From assembly GCF_900105715.1 (NCBI RefSeq), contig NZ_FNRY01000001.1, forward strand, positions 310,001 through 374,000: a stretch of 64,000 bases of DNA, given 5' to 3'. Below the pieces are notes generated by a model. That model was not told the DNA's origin, did no database searches, and worked only from the letters and a program-made list of their open reading frames with translations. Source of the DNA: Paramicrobacterium humi. Its GTDB lineage: Bacteria; Actinomycetota; Actinomycetes; Actinomycetales; Microbacteriaceae. Positions 25,110 through 33,952 of the stretch are shown in pieces (within the stretch, counting starts at the first letter, position 1; each line of letters begins with the position of its first letter). A program made the translations under genes and the position numbers.

Positions 25110-25820
25110 ATGACGATCACCCCGAGCATCGATGGCGAGCGACTCATCGCCGTCTTCGCTGCACTTGTCGAGCCGCTCGGGCACACCATGCCGGCGAACT
25201 GCGAAGTCACGCTGCATGACCTGAGCAAGCTGCCGAACTCGATCGTCGCGATCAGCGGCACCGTCACGGGCCGCTCGATCGGCGATCCGGCGACCGACCT
25301 GCTGCTTGAGCAAGCGGCATCCGGTCGTTTCGAGAACCGTCTGGGCTACGAGACGTGTCTGCCGGACGGGCGCCGGCTGCGCTCCTCGACGATGATCATC
25401 AAGGATGTGAGCGGCAACCCGGTTGCGGCGTTGTGCGTCAACGCGGACATGACGGTGTGGGAGCAGATCCAGCACATCGCGGGCGGGATGCTCGGCGCGT
25501 CGGCCGCTGGAACGATTGAGCCGGCGGTGCGGGCGGTGTCGGAGAAGAGCAGCCCCGAGATGTTCGTGCACGACGTCGATGAACTGGCCGCGCACCTGAT
25601 CCGGCAGGCGATCACCGCCACGGGCATTCCCGTGGACCTCATGCAGAAGCGACACAAAGTGGAGGTCGTGCGCGATCTCAAGTCGCGCGGCCTGTTCATG
25701 TTGAAGGATGCCGTCGAGCTCATCGCCGGCGAACTCGACGTGACGCGGTTCACGATCTACAACTATCTCAACCAAATCGGCGACGAGGACGAACCCTCGG
25801 CCGCCACGTCCCACTCCTGA
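25110..25820 (+). CDS. YheO/DauR-type transcriptional regulator (PAS_6 + HTH)
   Basis: A 236-residue regulator with the N-terminal YheO-like PAS domain (about 10-120; LGHTMPANCEVTLHDLSK, GRRLRSSTMIIKD, NPVAALCVN) and a C-terminal helix-turn-helix (about 170-225; MLKDAVELIAGELDVTRFTIYNYLN). The best-known member, DauR, controls D-arginine catabolism genes in Pseudomonas. ATG 25110 has AAAGGAG upstream. It is followed ten bases later by the MalY-type lyase and is divergent from the permease, the usual layout of a local regulator with its targets. Effector unknown; an amino acid or imine is likely. Confidence 0.87.
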   Translation: MTITPSIDGERLIAVFAALVEPLGHTMPANCEVTLHDLSKLPNSIVAISGTVTGRSIGDPATDLLLEQAASGRFENRLGYETCLPDGRRLRSSTMIIKDVSGNPVAALCVNADMTVWEQIQHIAGGMLGASAAGTIEPAVRAVSEKSSPEMFVHDVDELAAHLIRQAITATGIPVDLMQKRHKVEVVRDLKSRGLFMLKDAVELIAGELDVTRFTIYNYLNQIGDEDEPSAATSHS

Positions 25821-25830
25821 GGAGACAGCA

Positions 25831-27000
25831 ATGACATTCGCTGACGAGATCGATGCAAAGACGCTCGACGTGCTCCGCGCGTCCGGCGGGCTCAAGTGGA
25901 CAGACCCCGATGTCCCGATTGGCGCGTTCGTCGCCGAGATGGACTTCGGCGTCGCCCCCGTGATCAGCACCGCATTGCACGAGGCTGTCGACGCGGGAGT
26001 GTTCGGGTACATGCCGCCGGCGATGGGCGACGAGCTCAAGCAGGCGACCGCCGAGCGGCTGCGCGACAAGCAGGGCTGGGAAATCACCGCGAAGCAGGTC
26101 TTCCCCGTTCCCGACGTGATCAAGGCGCTCGAAGTCACGATCGAGCACTTCTCGAAGCCCGGCTCGAAGGTCATCGTGCCGACGCCCTCGTACATGCCGT
26201 TCCTCTTCGTTCCGCCGACGCTCGGCCGTGAGGTCATCGAGGTGCCGATGCTGAACGACGATGGCGTGTGGCGCTTCGACCTCGACGTGATCCAGCGCGC
26301 CTACGATGACGGCGGCGACGTGCTCATCCTGTGCAACCCGTATAACCCCCTCGGCCGCGTCTTCACGCGCGAGGAGCTCGCCGGGGTCAGCGAGGTCGTC
26401 GATCGCAACGGCGGCCGCGTCTTCTCCGACGAGATCTGGGCGCCGCTCGTCTATCCGGGCAGCGAGCTCGTCTCGTACGCGACGGTCTCCGACGTGGCGG
26501 CCGGGCACACGATCACGGGAGTGTCCGCGTCGAAGGCGTGGAATCTGCCGGGCCTGAAGTGCGCGCAGCTCATCGTCAGCAATGACGCGGATCAGGCGGT
26601 GCTCGACGAGATCGGCATGTGGATCGGTCACGGAGCCTCGAACCTCGGCGCGATCGCGAACACCGTCGCGTATCGCGAGGGGCAGCCGTGGCTCGACGGC
26701 GTCGTCGATTACCTGGACGGCAACCGACGCGAGCTGGTCTCGCTCGTCGAGCAGCACTTGCCCGGTGTGCGCGTGTCGATGCCGCAGGGCACCTACGTGG
26801 GCTGGCTGGACTTCCGCGACACGGGAATCGAGAACCCCGGCGAGCACTTCCGCGAGCACGCGGGCGTCGGCCTCACCGACGGCAGCGCGTGCGGTGTCGC
26901 GGGCGTCGGCAGCGCGCGATTCATCTTCGCGATGCCCCGACCCGTGATGCGCGAGGCGATCGTGCGCATGGCGGCGGCGCTGGAACGGCAGGCAGCGTAG
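25831..27000 (+). CDS. MalY/PatB-type PLP-dependent C-S beta-lyase or aminotransferase
   Basis: Fold-type I PLP enzyme, 389 residues. MalY/PatB features include GAFVAEMDFGVAPVISTAL and FGYMPPAM near the N-terminus, ILCNPYNPLGRVFTREEL (Asn contacting PLP), VFSDEIWAPLVYPG (Asp to the pyridine nitrogen) and the Schiff-base Lys in VSASKAWNLPGLKCAQLI. Members cleave cystathionine or other cysteine conjugates to thiol, pyruvate and ammonia. Short overlap-free spacing after the regulator and a GAGG ribosome site support an operon. Together with the permease it suggests uptake and use of a sulfur amino acid. Confidence 0.88.
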   Translation: MTFADEIDAKTLDVLRASGGLKWTDPDVPIGAFVAEMDFGVAPVISTALHEAVDAGVFGYMPPAMGDELKQATAERLRDKQGWEITAKQVFPVPDVIKALEVTIEHFSKPGSKVIVPTPSYMPFLFVPPTLGREVIEVPMLNDDGVWRFDLDVIQRAYDDGGDVLILCNPYNPLGRVFTREELAGVSEVVDRNGGRVFSDEIWAPLVYPGSELVSYATVSDVAAGHTITGVSASKAWNLPGLKCAQLIVSNDADQAVLDEIGMWIGHGASNLGAIANTVAYREGQPWLDGVVDYLDGNRRELVSLVEQHLPGVRVSMPQGTYVGWLDFRDTGIENPGEHFREHAGVGLTDGSACGVAGVGSARFIFAMPRPVMREAIVRMAAALERQAA

Positions 27001-27018
27001 CGCGGGGCCGGTCGGGTA

Positions 27019-28128
27019 TCAGCCCCGGCCGGAGCTCTCCTCGCGGTTTCGCACGGAACGGCGACGCAGGTCGCGGCCTTCCTTGATCGTCTTCGCCTCC
27101 TTCTCCTGCATCTTCTTGCTCTTGCGGTCGTCGCGAGGTGGAAGCTGAATGCTCTCCTCCGCTTCGATGCCCGCCTGCAGTTCGCGTGCACGCTCCATCT
27201 CCGCGTCGAACTCGGCGCCGAACAGGAGCGAGAGGTTCACGATCCAGAGCCACAGCAGCATTACGATGACGCCCGCGATGCTCCCGTAGGTCTTCTGGTA
27301 GTGCCCGAAGTTCGCCACGTAGAAGAAGAAGCCGAGCGAAGCGATGACCATGATGATGAGCGCGACGAACGCGCCCATGCTCATCCAGCGGAACTTCGGC
27401 TGCTTCACGTTCGGGCTGCCGTAGTACAGAATCGCGAGCGCGATCACGGCGAGGATCGCGATGACCGGCCATTTTGCGATGTTCCACACCGTGAGCGCGA
27501 CGCTTCCCAGTCCGATGGTCTGGCCGATCGCCTGGGCAATCGGGCCGGAGATGATGAGCAGCATCACGATGATCGCGGCGATGATGAGGAGAATCACGGT
27601 CAGCAGCAGCACGACCGGGCGCAGCTTCCAGAACGGGCGGCCCTCGTCGATCTCGTAGACGGTGTTCATCGCCTGCGAGAAGGCGCTCACGTAGCCGGAG
27701 GCCGACCAGATCGCGCCGAGGAGACCGAAGACAAGAGCGAACCCCGCGGCGTTGGTGCTGGCGAGCTGCCCGATCGGCTGTTTCAGCACTTGAACGACTT
27801 CCTTGTCCGCCACTTGCCCGAGCACCTGGAGGATGAGCTCCGTCGTCTGCTTCGCCTGGCCGAAGAGGCCCACGAGGGACAGCACCGCCAAGAGGCCGGG
27901 AAAGATCGCGAGGACGCTGTAGTAGGTCAGTGCGGCCGCCAGAGTCGTGCAGCGGTCACGGGAGAACTCGGCAAGGGCGCGCTTGGCCACGTATTTCCAT
28001 GACGGCTTCGACACTTGCGGAGGCGTCTGCGGCTTGCGAGCGTCATCGGGCGCAGGCGCGTGCTGTTCCTTGCTCGTGCTTGTCGTGGTCGCTTTGCGCG
28101 ACGACGACTGCTCCAGGTTTCCCGACAT
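27019..28128 (-). CDS. YihY/virulence factor BrkB-family membrane protein
   Basis: A 369-residue protein with about six helices. The N-terminal 45 residues are polar (Lys/Pro/Ser), then the YihY core starts at RDRCTTLAAALTYYSVLAIFP; GFFFYVANFGHYQKTYGSIAG and LWLWIVNLSLLFGAEFDAEM are the conserved C-terminal segments. A long basic tail (KKMQEKEAKTIKEGRDLRRR) follows. Older annotation as ribonuclease BN is wrong for this family; the true function is unknown. GGAGGGG precedes the ATG. It converges on the lyase gene with an 18-bp gap. Confidence 0.9.
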   Translation of the reverse strand: MSGNLEQSSSRKATTTSTSKEQHAPAPDDARKPQTPPQVSKPSWKYVAKRALAEFSRDRCTTLAAALTYYSVLAIFPGLLAVLSLVGLFGQAKQTTELILQVLGQVADKEVVQVLKQPIGQLASTNAAGFALVFGLLGAIWSASGYVSAFSQAMNTVYEIDEGRPFWKLRPVVLLLTVILLIIAAIIVMLLIISGPIAQAIGQTIGLGSVALTVWNIAKWPVIAILAVIALAILYYGSPNVKQPKFRWMSMGAFVALIIMVIASLGFFFYVANFGHYQKTYGSIAGVIVMLLWLWIVNLSLLFGAEFDAEMERARELQAGIEAEESIQLPPRDDRKSKKMQEKEAKTIKEGRDLRRRSVRNREESSGRG

Positions 28129-28260
28129 GATCCCCTCCAGCGCAACTTGTCTGCGGCTTCCCCTACTTTCGCTTCGGAAGGCGACACGACGCCAGACCTC
28201 GACTATCGAACGTGCGCGGGCTATATTGCCCGGTCCGTGAGGGAAGGGCCGAGAACGCGA

Positions 28261-28307
28261 GAGCGCACGATCGGTTCACCGCGATGACGGCGAACGATCG
28301 TGCGCTC
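28261..28307 (-). terminator. Terminator after the dicarboxylate symporter gene
   Basis: GAGCGCACGATCG (28261-28273) and CGATCGTGCGCTC (28295-28307) are a perfect 13-bp inverted repeat. The 21-base interior can itself pair (TTCACCG/CGGCGAA, one mismatch), giving a long stem. It begins 13 bases past the symporter stop. Confidence 0.75.
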
Positions 28308-28319
28308 GGGCGGGACCGG

Positions 28320-29687
28320 TCAGCGAGTCGGCACAGCTTCTGCGACGGTCGGACGCTCCGACGGAGCCGCGTCACTTGATTCGAGCGCGGCATCCGATGA
28401 TGTCGAGGCATGCACGTCGTAGTCGAGCGAGGACTCGTCGAACGGCAGGTCGCCGGCGAGCACGGCGCGAGCGCGCGTGACGTCGATCTCGTGCGTCCAC
28501 TTCCCGATCAGCAGGGTCGCGACAGCGTTGCCCGTGAAGTTCGTCAGCGCGCGGCACTCCGACATGAACTTGTCGATGCCGACGATCACACCCATGCCGT
28601 CGAGCAGCTCCGGACGATGCGACTGAAGCCCGGCGGCGAGAGTCGCAAGGCCGGCCCCCGTGACACCCGCGGCGCCCTTCGACGCGATGATCATGAAGAT
28701 GAGCAGCGACACCTGTTCGCCCAGGTTCATGGGCATGCCCATCGCCGACGACACGAACAGCGACGCCATCGTGAGGTAGATCGCCGTGCCGTCGAGGTTG
28801 AACGAGTATCCGGTCGGAACCGTGATGCCGACCACGGCCTTCGAGACGCCGGTGTGCTCCATCTTCGCGATGAGCCGAGGCAGCGCGGACTCTGACGACG
28901 ACGTCGAGAAGATCAGCAGGTACTCGCGCGCCAGGTACTTAATGAGGGCGAAGATGTTGAGGCCCGTGACGAGCTTCAGGATGCCGCCGAGCACGACGAC
29001 GATGAACACCGCGCACGTGAGGTAGAACGCCCCCATAAGGATCGCCATCGAGCCGATGGCCGCCCAGCCCGTGGCCCCCACGACCGCCGCGATGGCTCCG
29101 AACGCGCCGATCGGGGCAGCCCACATGATCATCATCATGAGCTTGAAGACGACCGCCTGAATGTGGCGGATGCCGGTGAGCACCGGTTCTCCGGCCTTGC
29201 CCATCGACTGCAGGGCGAAGCCGACAAGCAGCGCCAGAACCAGCGTGGGCAGCACGGGAATGTCACCGGGGATCAACGACAGCAGGAAGTCGACGGCGCC
29301 ACCGGAGCTGCCGCCGGCCGCGGCATCGTAGGGCTTCAGGTCGAGACCGCTTCCCGGGTGGACGAGGTTGCCCACGACGAGTCCGATGACCAGGGCGAAC
29401 GTCGCCATGACGAGGAAGTAGATGAGTGCGAGTCCGCCGACTTTGCCGACCGTCGCCGCCTTGGCGACCGAGCCGACACCGAGCACGATGGTGCAGAAGA
29501 TGATCGGCGCGATGATCATCTTGATGAGCGCGACGAACGCCGTGCCGAGCGGCTTGAGCGCGATGCCCGCCTCGGGGGCGATCAGTCCGATAGCGGCACC
29601 GAGCACGACGGCGGCGATCACCGCGATGTAGAGCCAGTGCGTGCGATCCTTCTTGCGGGGCACACGTGTTTCAGGCGTCATTGCCAT
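28320..29687 (-). CDS. dctA: DctA-type cation:dicarboxylate symporter (DAACS family)
   Basis: Imports C4-dicarboxylates (succinate, fumarate, malate) with H+ or Na+. The 455 residues show the glutamate-transporter fold: eight helices, the serine-rich hairpin STSSSESALPRLIAKM (HP1), the TM7 motif TVPTGYSFNLDGTAIY and the GAAGVTGAGLATLAAGLQ HP2 region with a downstream IDKFMSECRALTNFTGNAVA. AGGAG precedes the ATG. It is divergent from a CitA/DcuS-type sensor kinase and CitB-type regulator, which therefore probably induce it. Confidence 0.93.
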   Translation of the reverse strand: MAMTPETRVPRKKDRTHWLYIAVIAAVVLGAAIGLIAPEAGIALKPLGTAFVALIKMIIAPIIFCTIVLGVGSVAKAATVGKVGGLALIYFLVMATFALVIGLVVGNLVHPGSGLDLKPYDAAAGGSSGGAVDFLLSLIPGDIPVLPTLVLALLVGFALQSMGKAGEPVLTGIRHIQAVVFKLMMMIMWAAPIGAFGAIAAVVGATGWAAIGSMAILMGAFYLTCAVFIVVVLGGILKLVTGLNIFALIKYLAREYLLIFSTSSSESALPRLIAKMEHTGVSKAVVGITVPTGYSFNLDGTAIYLTMASLFVSSAMGMPMNLGEQVSLLIFMIIASKGAAGVTGAGLATLAAGLQSHRPELLDGMGVIVGIDKFMSECRALTNFTGNAVATLLIGKWTHEIDVTRARAVLAGDLPFDESSLDYDVHASTSSDAALESSDAAPSERPTVAEAVPTR

Positions 29688-29825
29688 GTCAACTCCTATG
29701 GTCTGGTTCGTGATACCTGCCCATGGTTCTCGCGAGCTGCGGCGCTGTCACGATTGCGTACATAACGGTCGTGGAATGACCGGCGCGAGGTGCGAAGCTA
29801 GATGACGATCACGAGGAGAAGCCGG

Positions 29826-31508
29826 ATGGGAACTCGCAGCGCTGTCGCAGAAGCGCGCCCCGCGGTGGGCGGTCTCTCGCTTGCGGCGCGCCTGTTTCTC
29901 GCGCAGATCCTCCTTGTCCTGATCATCTGCGCGGCGCTCAGCATCACGTCGTACGTCAAGACGACGGCGATGGTGCGCGATGCGACGGGAACGCGCATGC
30001 TGAGCCTCGCCGAGACCCTCGCGAACGACCCGTTCGTCATCGATTCGGTTCAGGATGCCGACCCGACCGCACGACTGCAGCCATACGCCCTTCGCGTGAT
30101 GAAGAGCGCGCGGGCGGACTTCATCACGATCATGGATCGCGACCGCACTCGCTACACGCACCCCAACCCGAAAGAGCTGGGGAAGCCGTACATCGGCAGC
30201 ATTGCCGCTGCGCTCGACGGCAGGAGCCAGGTCGAGCAGTACACCGGCACGCTCGGGCCCTCGGTGCGCGCCATCGCCCCCATCTTCGATGACACGGGCG
30301 GCATCACGGCGATGGTCGCGGTCGGCGTGACTGTCGAGACCCTGTCCGTCGCTCAAGCGGCGGCGCTTCCCCAGATCCTCATCGTCGCCCTTGCCGCGAT
30401 CGCTCTCGGCGGCCTCGGCGCGTGGCTCGTGAGCCGCTACCTTCGGCGCGTCACGCTCGGCTACGGCCCCGAGCAGCTGCGACGTCTGTTCGTGTACTAC
30501 GACTCCGCGCTGCACTCGCTGCGGGAGGGGCTCGTCCTCGTCGACGGCACGGGACGCCTCGTCCTCTATAACGACCAGGCCGCCGCGCTTCTGGGCTTGC
30601 CGCCGACGGGCGAGAGCGAGACAACGACCGTCGATTCACTCGACCTGCCCGCCTCGCTGCGCGCGCTCTTCGCGTCCGGTCGCGTCGTCGAGGACGAGCT
30701 GCACGTGACGCGCGACCGCATCCTGGTCGTGAACCAGCAGCGAGCGGCGCAGCCGGAGGGGCGCGGAGTGCGATTCTCGCGTGGCCGCCGCGCCGCGCAG
30801 TCGCTCGGCACCGTCACGACGCTGCGCGACCGCACCGAGATCCAGGCGCTGACGGGGGAACTGGAGTCGATGAGGTCGCTGTCCGAGGCGCTCCGAGCTC
30901 AGACTCACGAGCACGCGAACCGCATGCACACCGTCGCGACGCTGATCGAACTCGGCCGTGAGCGGGAGGCGCTCGACCTCGCCGTCCGGGACGAGCAGGG
31001 GTCGCAGCGCCTGACCGACGAGTTCGTCCAGGCGCTGGACGAGCCGTTCGTCACCGCGCTGCTCGTGGGAAAGGCCGCGCAAGCCCACGAGCGCGGCATC
31101 CGCCTCGTCATCTCCGCCCAAGGATCGTTGCCGAAGAACGCTCTCGACGCCCTCGACCTGGTGACCGTGACCGGCAATCTTCTCGACAACGCCTTCGACG
31201 CCGCCGCGGGCTCCGCGGAGCGGACCGTCTGGGCCGACTTCTCCGCGGCCGGCGAAGTGCTCGTGATCTCGATAGCCGACTCCGGACCGGGCCTCGACGA
31301 GACGAGCATCGATGACATCCTCCGTCTGGGCGGAACGACGAAGACGGCGGATGCCGCTCTCGGCGGCCACGGACTCGGCCTCGCTCTGGTGCGGCAGGCC
31401 GTGTCGCGACTCGGCGGCACGCTCGAGGCGGACTCCGACGGCGGCGCGATCTTCACGGTCACGATTCCCCTCGTCGCTCGAGCAGGGAGCACAGACGATG
31501 AGCGGTGA
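29826..31508 (+). CDS. CitA/DcuS-family sensor histidine kinase
   Basis: A 560-residue membrane kinase. TM1 about 18-42, an extracytoplasmic PAS/sCache sensor about 43-178 (RADFITIMDRDRTRYTHPN, with the Arg/His ligand contacts usual for citrate or dicarboxylate sensors), TM2 about 180-202, a cytoplasmic PAS about 220-290, the phosphorylated His in AQTHEHANRMHTV (about 360), then HATPase boxes NLLDNAFDAAA, DSGPGLDE and GGHGLGLALV. The ATG at 29826 with GAGGAG seven bases upstream is preferred; an ATG at 29802 is possible. Divergent from the symporter gene, so the signal is likely a dicarboxylate. Confidence 0.92.
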   Translation: MGTRSAVAEARPAVGGLSLAARLFLAQILLVLIICAALSITSYVKTTAMVRDATGTRMLSLAETLANDPFVIDSVQDADPTARLQPYALRVMKSARADFITIMDRDRTRYTHPNPKELGKPYIGSIAAALDGRSQVEQYTGTLGPSVRAIAPIFDDTGGITAMVAVGVTVETLSVAQAAALPQILIVALAAIALGGLGAWLVSRYLRRVTLGYGPEQLRRLFVYYDSALHSLREGLVLVDGTGRLVLYNDQAAALLGLPPTGESETTTVDSLDLPASLRALFASGRVVEDELHVTRDRILVVNQQRAAQPEGRGVRFSRGRRAAQSLGTVTTLRDRTEIQALTGELESMRSLSEALRAQTHEHANRMHTVATLIELGREREALDLAVRDEQGSQRLTDEFVQALDEPFVTALLVGKAAQAHERGIRLVISAQGSLPKNALDALDLVTVTGNLLDNAFDAAAGSAERTVWADFSAAGEVLVISIADSGPGLDETSIDDILRLGGTTKTADAALGGHGLGLALVRQAVSRLGGTLEADSDGGAIFTVTIPLVARAGSTDDER

Positions 31509-32199
31509 ACGAGACCTGCGCGTTCTCGTCGTCGACGACGAGCCGCTCACCGCCCAAGCGCACGCCGATTACGTGCAGCGCGTGCAGGGCTTCGTCGTTG
31601 CGGGAATCGCGCCGACGGGCGCGGCGGCGCTCGATCTGCTCAAGAAGGCGGCCGAGCGTGAGGAGCCGATCGACCTGATCCTTCTCGACATGACCCTCAC
31701 CGACCTGCACGGGCTTGACGTCGCCCGCCGCATCCGGCGGCGAGGCTACACCGTCGACATCATGGCGATAACGGCGGTCCGCGACCTCGACGTTGTGCGC
31801 AACGCGATCTCGGCCGGCGTCACGCAGTACCTCATCAAGCCGTTCACGTTCGCGGTGTTCCGGGAGAAGCTCGAGAACCATCGCGGATTCCGGCTTGGAC
31901 TCACCGAGACCGGGCCGCTCGCCACGCAAGCGTCGATAGACAGCGCGCTCGGCGCTCTGCGCACCGTGAGCCCGGGCCGGCTGCCCAAGGGGCTGCTTGA
32001 CGAGACGCTCGCCGCCGTGTCCGCGGAACTTCGCGCCGCGGGGACCGCGCTGTCAGCGACCGAGGTCGGCGCGCGGCTCGATCTGTCGCGCGTGACGGTG
32101 CGCCGCTACCTCGAGTACCTCGCGCAGCAGAAGCAGGCGGTGAAGGCGCCCCGGCACGGCACCCCCGGCCGACCCGAGTACGAGTACCGCTGGGTGTGA
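31498..32199 (+). CDS. CitB/DcuR-family response regulator
   Basis: A 233-residue regulator starting 11 bases inside the kinase gene. The receiver domain (about 5-125) has the acidic pair in VLVVDDEPL, the phosphoacceptor Asp in DLILLDMTLTD (about Asp64) and the Lys in YLIKPF. The C-terminal half has an unusual-spacing HTH typical of CitB/DcuR (GARLDLSRVTVRRYLEYLAQ). It should receive phosphate from the adjacent kinase and activate dicarboxylate uptake genes, first of all the divergent symporter. Confidence 0.92.
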   Translation: MSGERDLRVLVVDDEPLTAQAHADYVQRVQGFVVAGIAPTGAAALDLLKKAAEREEPIDLILLDMTLTDLHGLDVARRIRRRGYTVDIMAITAVRDLDVVRNAISAGVTQYLIKPFTFAVFREKLENHRGFRLGLTETGPLATQASIDSALGALRTVSPGRLPKGLLDETLAAVSAELRAAGTALSATEVGARLDLSRVTVRRYLEYLAQQKQAVKAPRHGTPGRPEYEYRWV

Positions 32200-32241
32200 T
32201 GGCCGAAGGCGGACGAGTTCTGCCCCGCATAGACTTGCAGG

Positions 32242-32595
32242 GTGACTTCAACCCCCGCTCCCGTCCGCGTCACGGTCAACGATGTCATCCGCTTCCTGCT
32301 GGAGATCTTCGCCATCATCAGCCTCGGAATCTGGGGATTCGTGCAGTTCCCCTTCCCGTGGAACATCGTAGTCGGCATCGGCGCGCCCGTCATCGCGATC
32401 GTGCTCTGGGGGCTGTTCCGCTCCCCCAAGGCCGTGTTCCAGATGGACGTGTTCGGAAAGGCGATCGTCGAGATCGCCGTCATGGGAACCGCGGTCTTCG
32501 CCTGGTGGGACATGGGCCAGCCGATCGTGGCTGTCGTGTTCGCGATCATCGCTATCGTGAGCGGAATCATCAACGGACGACGGGAAATCGGCTGA
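32242..32595 (+). CDS. YrdB/DUF2568-family membrane protein
   Basis: A 117-residue protein with four helices (about 17-35, 40-60, 70-88, 92-110) matching the YrdB family (FLLEIFAIISLGIWGF, VAVVFAIIAIVSGIING). Function unknown. The GTG start is six bases after a -10-like TAGACT (32230-32235) and has no Shine-Dalgarno, so it should be translated from a leaderless mRNA. The oxidase gene begins one base after its stop, suggesting a two-gene unit. Confidence 0.8.
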   Translation: MTSTPAPVRVTVNDVIRFLLEIFAIISLGIWGFVQFPFPWNIVVGIGAPVIAIVLWGLFRSPKAVFQMDVFGKAIVEIAVMGTAVFAWWDMGQPIVAVVFAIIAIVSGIINGRREIG

Positions 32596-32596
32596 C

Positions 32597-33952
32597 ATGA
32601 CGAATGCACTCGCCCTGCTCAAGGAAGCGCTCGGCGACGCGGTGACGACGGATGCCGCCAGACTGGCATCCGCTCAAGTCGACGAATCGGGGCACCGCTC
32701 CGACGCTCCCCCGCTCGCGGTCGTCGAGGCCCGGAGTATCGAGGACGTGCAGGCGACGATGCGCATCGCCAGCCAGACGCGCACGCCGGTCGTGACGCGC
32801 GGCGCAGGAACGGGGCTCGCGGGCGGCGCGATCGGCAGCGCCGGCGAGATCGTGCTCTCCACCATGGCGATGGACCAGGTGCTCGAGATCAACGAGGCCG
32901 ACCTGCTCGCCGTCGTGCAGCCCGGCATCCTGAACGGCCGCCTCAATGAGATCCTCGGCGAGCGCGGGCTGTGGTTCGCGCCCGACCCCGCCTCGAAGGC
33001 GATCTCAAGCGTGGGCGGGAACATCGCGACGAACGCGGGAGGCCTGCTGTGCGCGAAGTACGGCGTCACGCGCGACGCCGTGCTCGGTCTCAAGGTCGTG
33101 CTCGCGGACGGGCGGCTGCTGACCCTCGGCCACCGCAGTGTCAAGGGCGTCACGGGCTTCGACCTCACGGCGCTCATGGTCGGCTCTGAGGGCCTGCTCG
33201 GCGTCATCGTCGAGGCGACGGTGCGCATCCGCCGCGCCGTCGAGGGCGCCGTCGCGACGATCGCGTCGTTCTACCCCGGGGTTCGGGATGCCGCGGCGGC
33301 ATCAGCGGCGATCACGGCGGCCGGCCTGCAGCCCGCGATCATGGAACTCATCGACCAGCCCACGCTGAACGCGATCGACGCCTACGTCGGCAGCAGCCTC
33401 TCCACGCGCGGCACGGCGCACCTGGCCGTGCAGTTCGACGGCCCGGCCGCAGCCGACGAGGCCCGCCGCGCGCTCGAGATCATCACCGAACTCGGCGGCG
33501 ATGCGGAGCTGACCACTGACCGCGCCGAAGCCGAAGCGCTGCTCGCCGCACGACGCGCTGCGCATCCGTCGCTCGCCGCCATGGGCACGACGCTCATCGA
33601 GGACGTCTCCGTTCCGCGCACGCGGCTGCCCGACATGTTCGACGCGATCGCCGAGGTCGAGCGCAAGTACGGCCTGACGATTCCCACGCTCGCGCACGCG
33701 GGCGACGGCAATCTGCACCCGAACTTCATCTTCGAGGGCGCCGACGTTCCCGACGAGATATGGGAGGCGGCCGGCGAAGTGTTCCAGGCCGCGCTGCGAC
33801 TCGGCGGAACGCTCACGGGCGAGCACGGCATCGGCCTGCTGAAGAAGCGCTGGCTCGGCCACGAGCTCGGCGCGGATCAGCTCGAGCTGCAGCGCGAGAT
33901 CAAGCGGGTCTTCGACCCCGACGGCATCCTTAACCCCGGCAAGGTCTTCTAA
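32597..33952 (+). CDS. FAD-linked oxidase/dehydrogenase of the GlcD (glycolate/D-lactate) family
   Basis: A 451-residue flavoprotein with the PCMH FAD-binding domain (about 40-215: TPVVTRGAGTGLAGGAIG and GGNIATNAGGLLCAKYGVT hold the pyrophosphate) and the FAD-oxidase C-terminal domain (about 215-450: TLAHAGDGNLHPNFIF with the metal/substrate histidines, GGTLTGEHGIGLLKKRWL). Oxidises a 2-hydroxyacid such as D-lactate or glycolate. It follows the YrdB gene directly and its stop overlaps that of the convergent LLM gene by four bases. The specific substrate cannot be decided. Confidence 0.9.
   Translation: MTNALALLKEALGDAVTTDAARLASAQVDESGHRSDAPPLAVVEARSIEDVQATMRIASQTRTPVVTRGAGTGLAGGAIGSAGEIVLSTMAMDQVLEINEADLLAVVQPGILNGRLNEILGERGLWFAPDPASKAISSVGGNIATNAGGLLCAKYGVTRDAVLGLKVVLADGRLLTLGHRSVKGVTGFDLTALMVGSEGLLGVIVEATVRIRRAVEGAVATIASFYPGVRDAAAASAAITAAGLQPAIMELIDQPTLNAIDAYVGSSLSTRGTAHLAVQFDGPAAADEARRALEIITELGGDAELTTDRAEAEALLAARRAAHPSLAAMGTTLIEDVSVPRTRLPDMFDAIAEVERKYGLTIPTLAHAGDGNLHPNFIFEGADVPDEIWEAAGEVFQAALRLGGTLTGEHGIGLLKKRWLGHELGADQLELQREIKRVFDPDGILNPGKVF

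Noticed and set aside
27003-27027. Terminator between the lyase and YihY genes
   Set aside because: Only CGGGGC/GCCCCG pairs over a 13-base loop and it overlaps a stop codon; too weak to call.
27019-28128. Annotation of the YihY protein as ribonuclease BN
   Set aside because: Historical mis-assignment; RNase BN is a metallo-beta-lactamase-fold protein, and this one is a multi-helix membrane protein.
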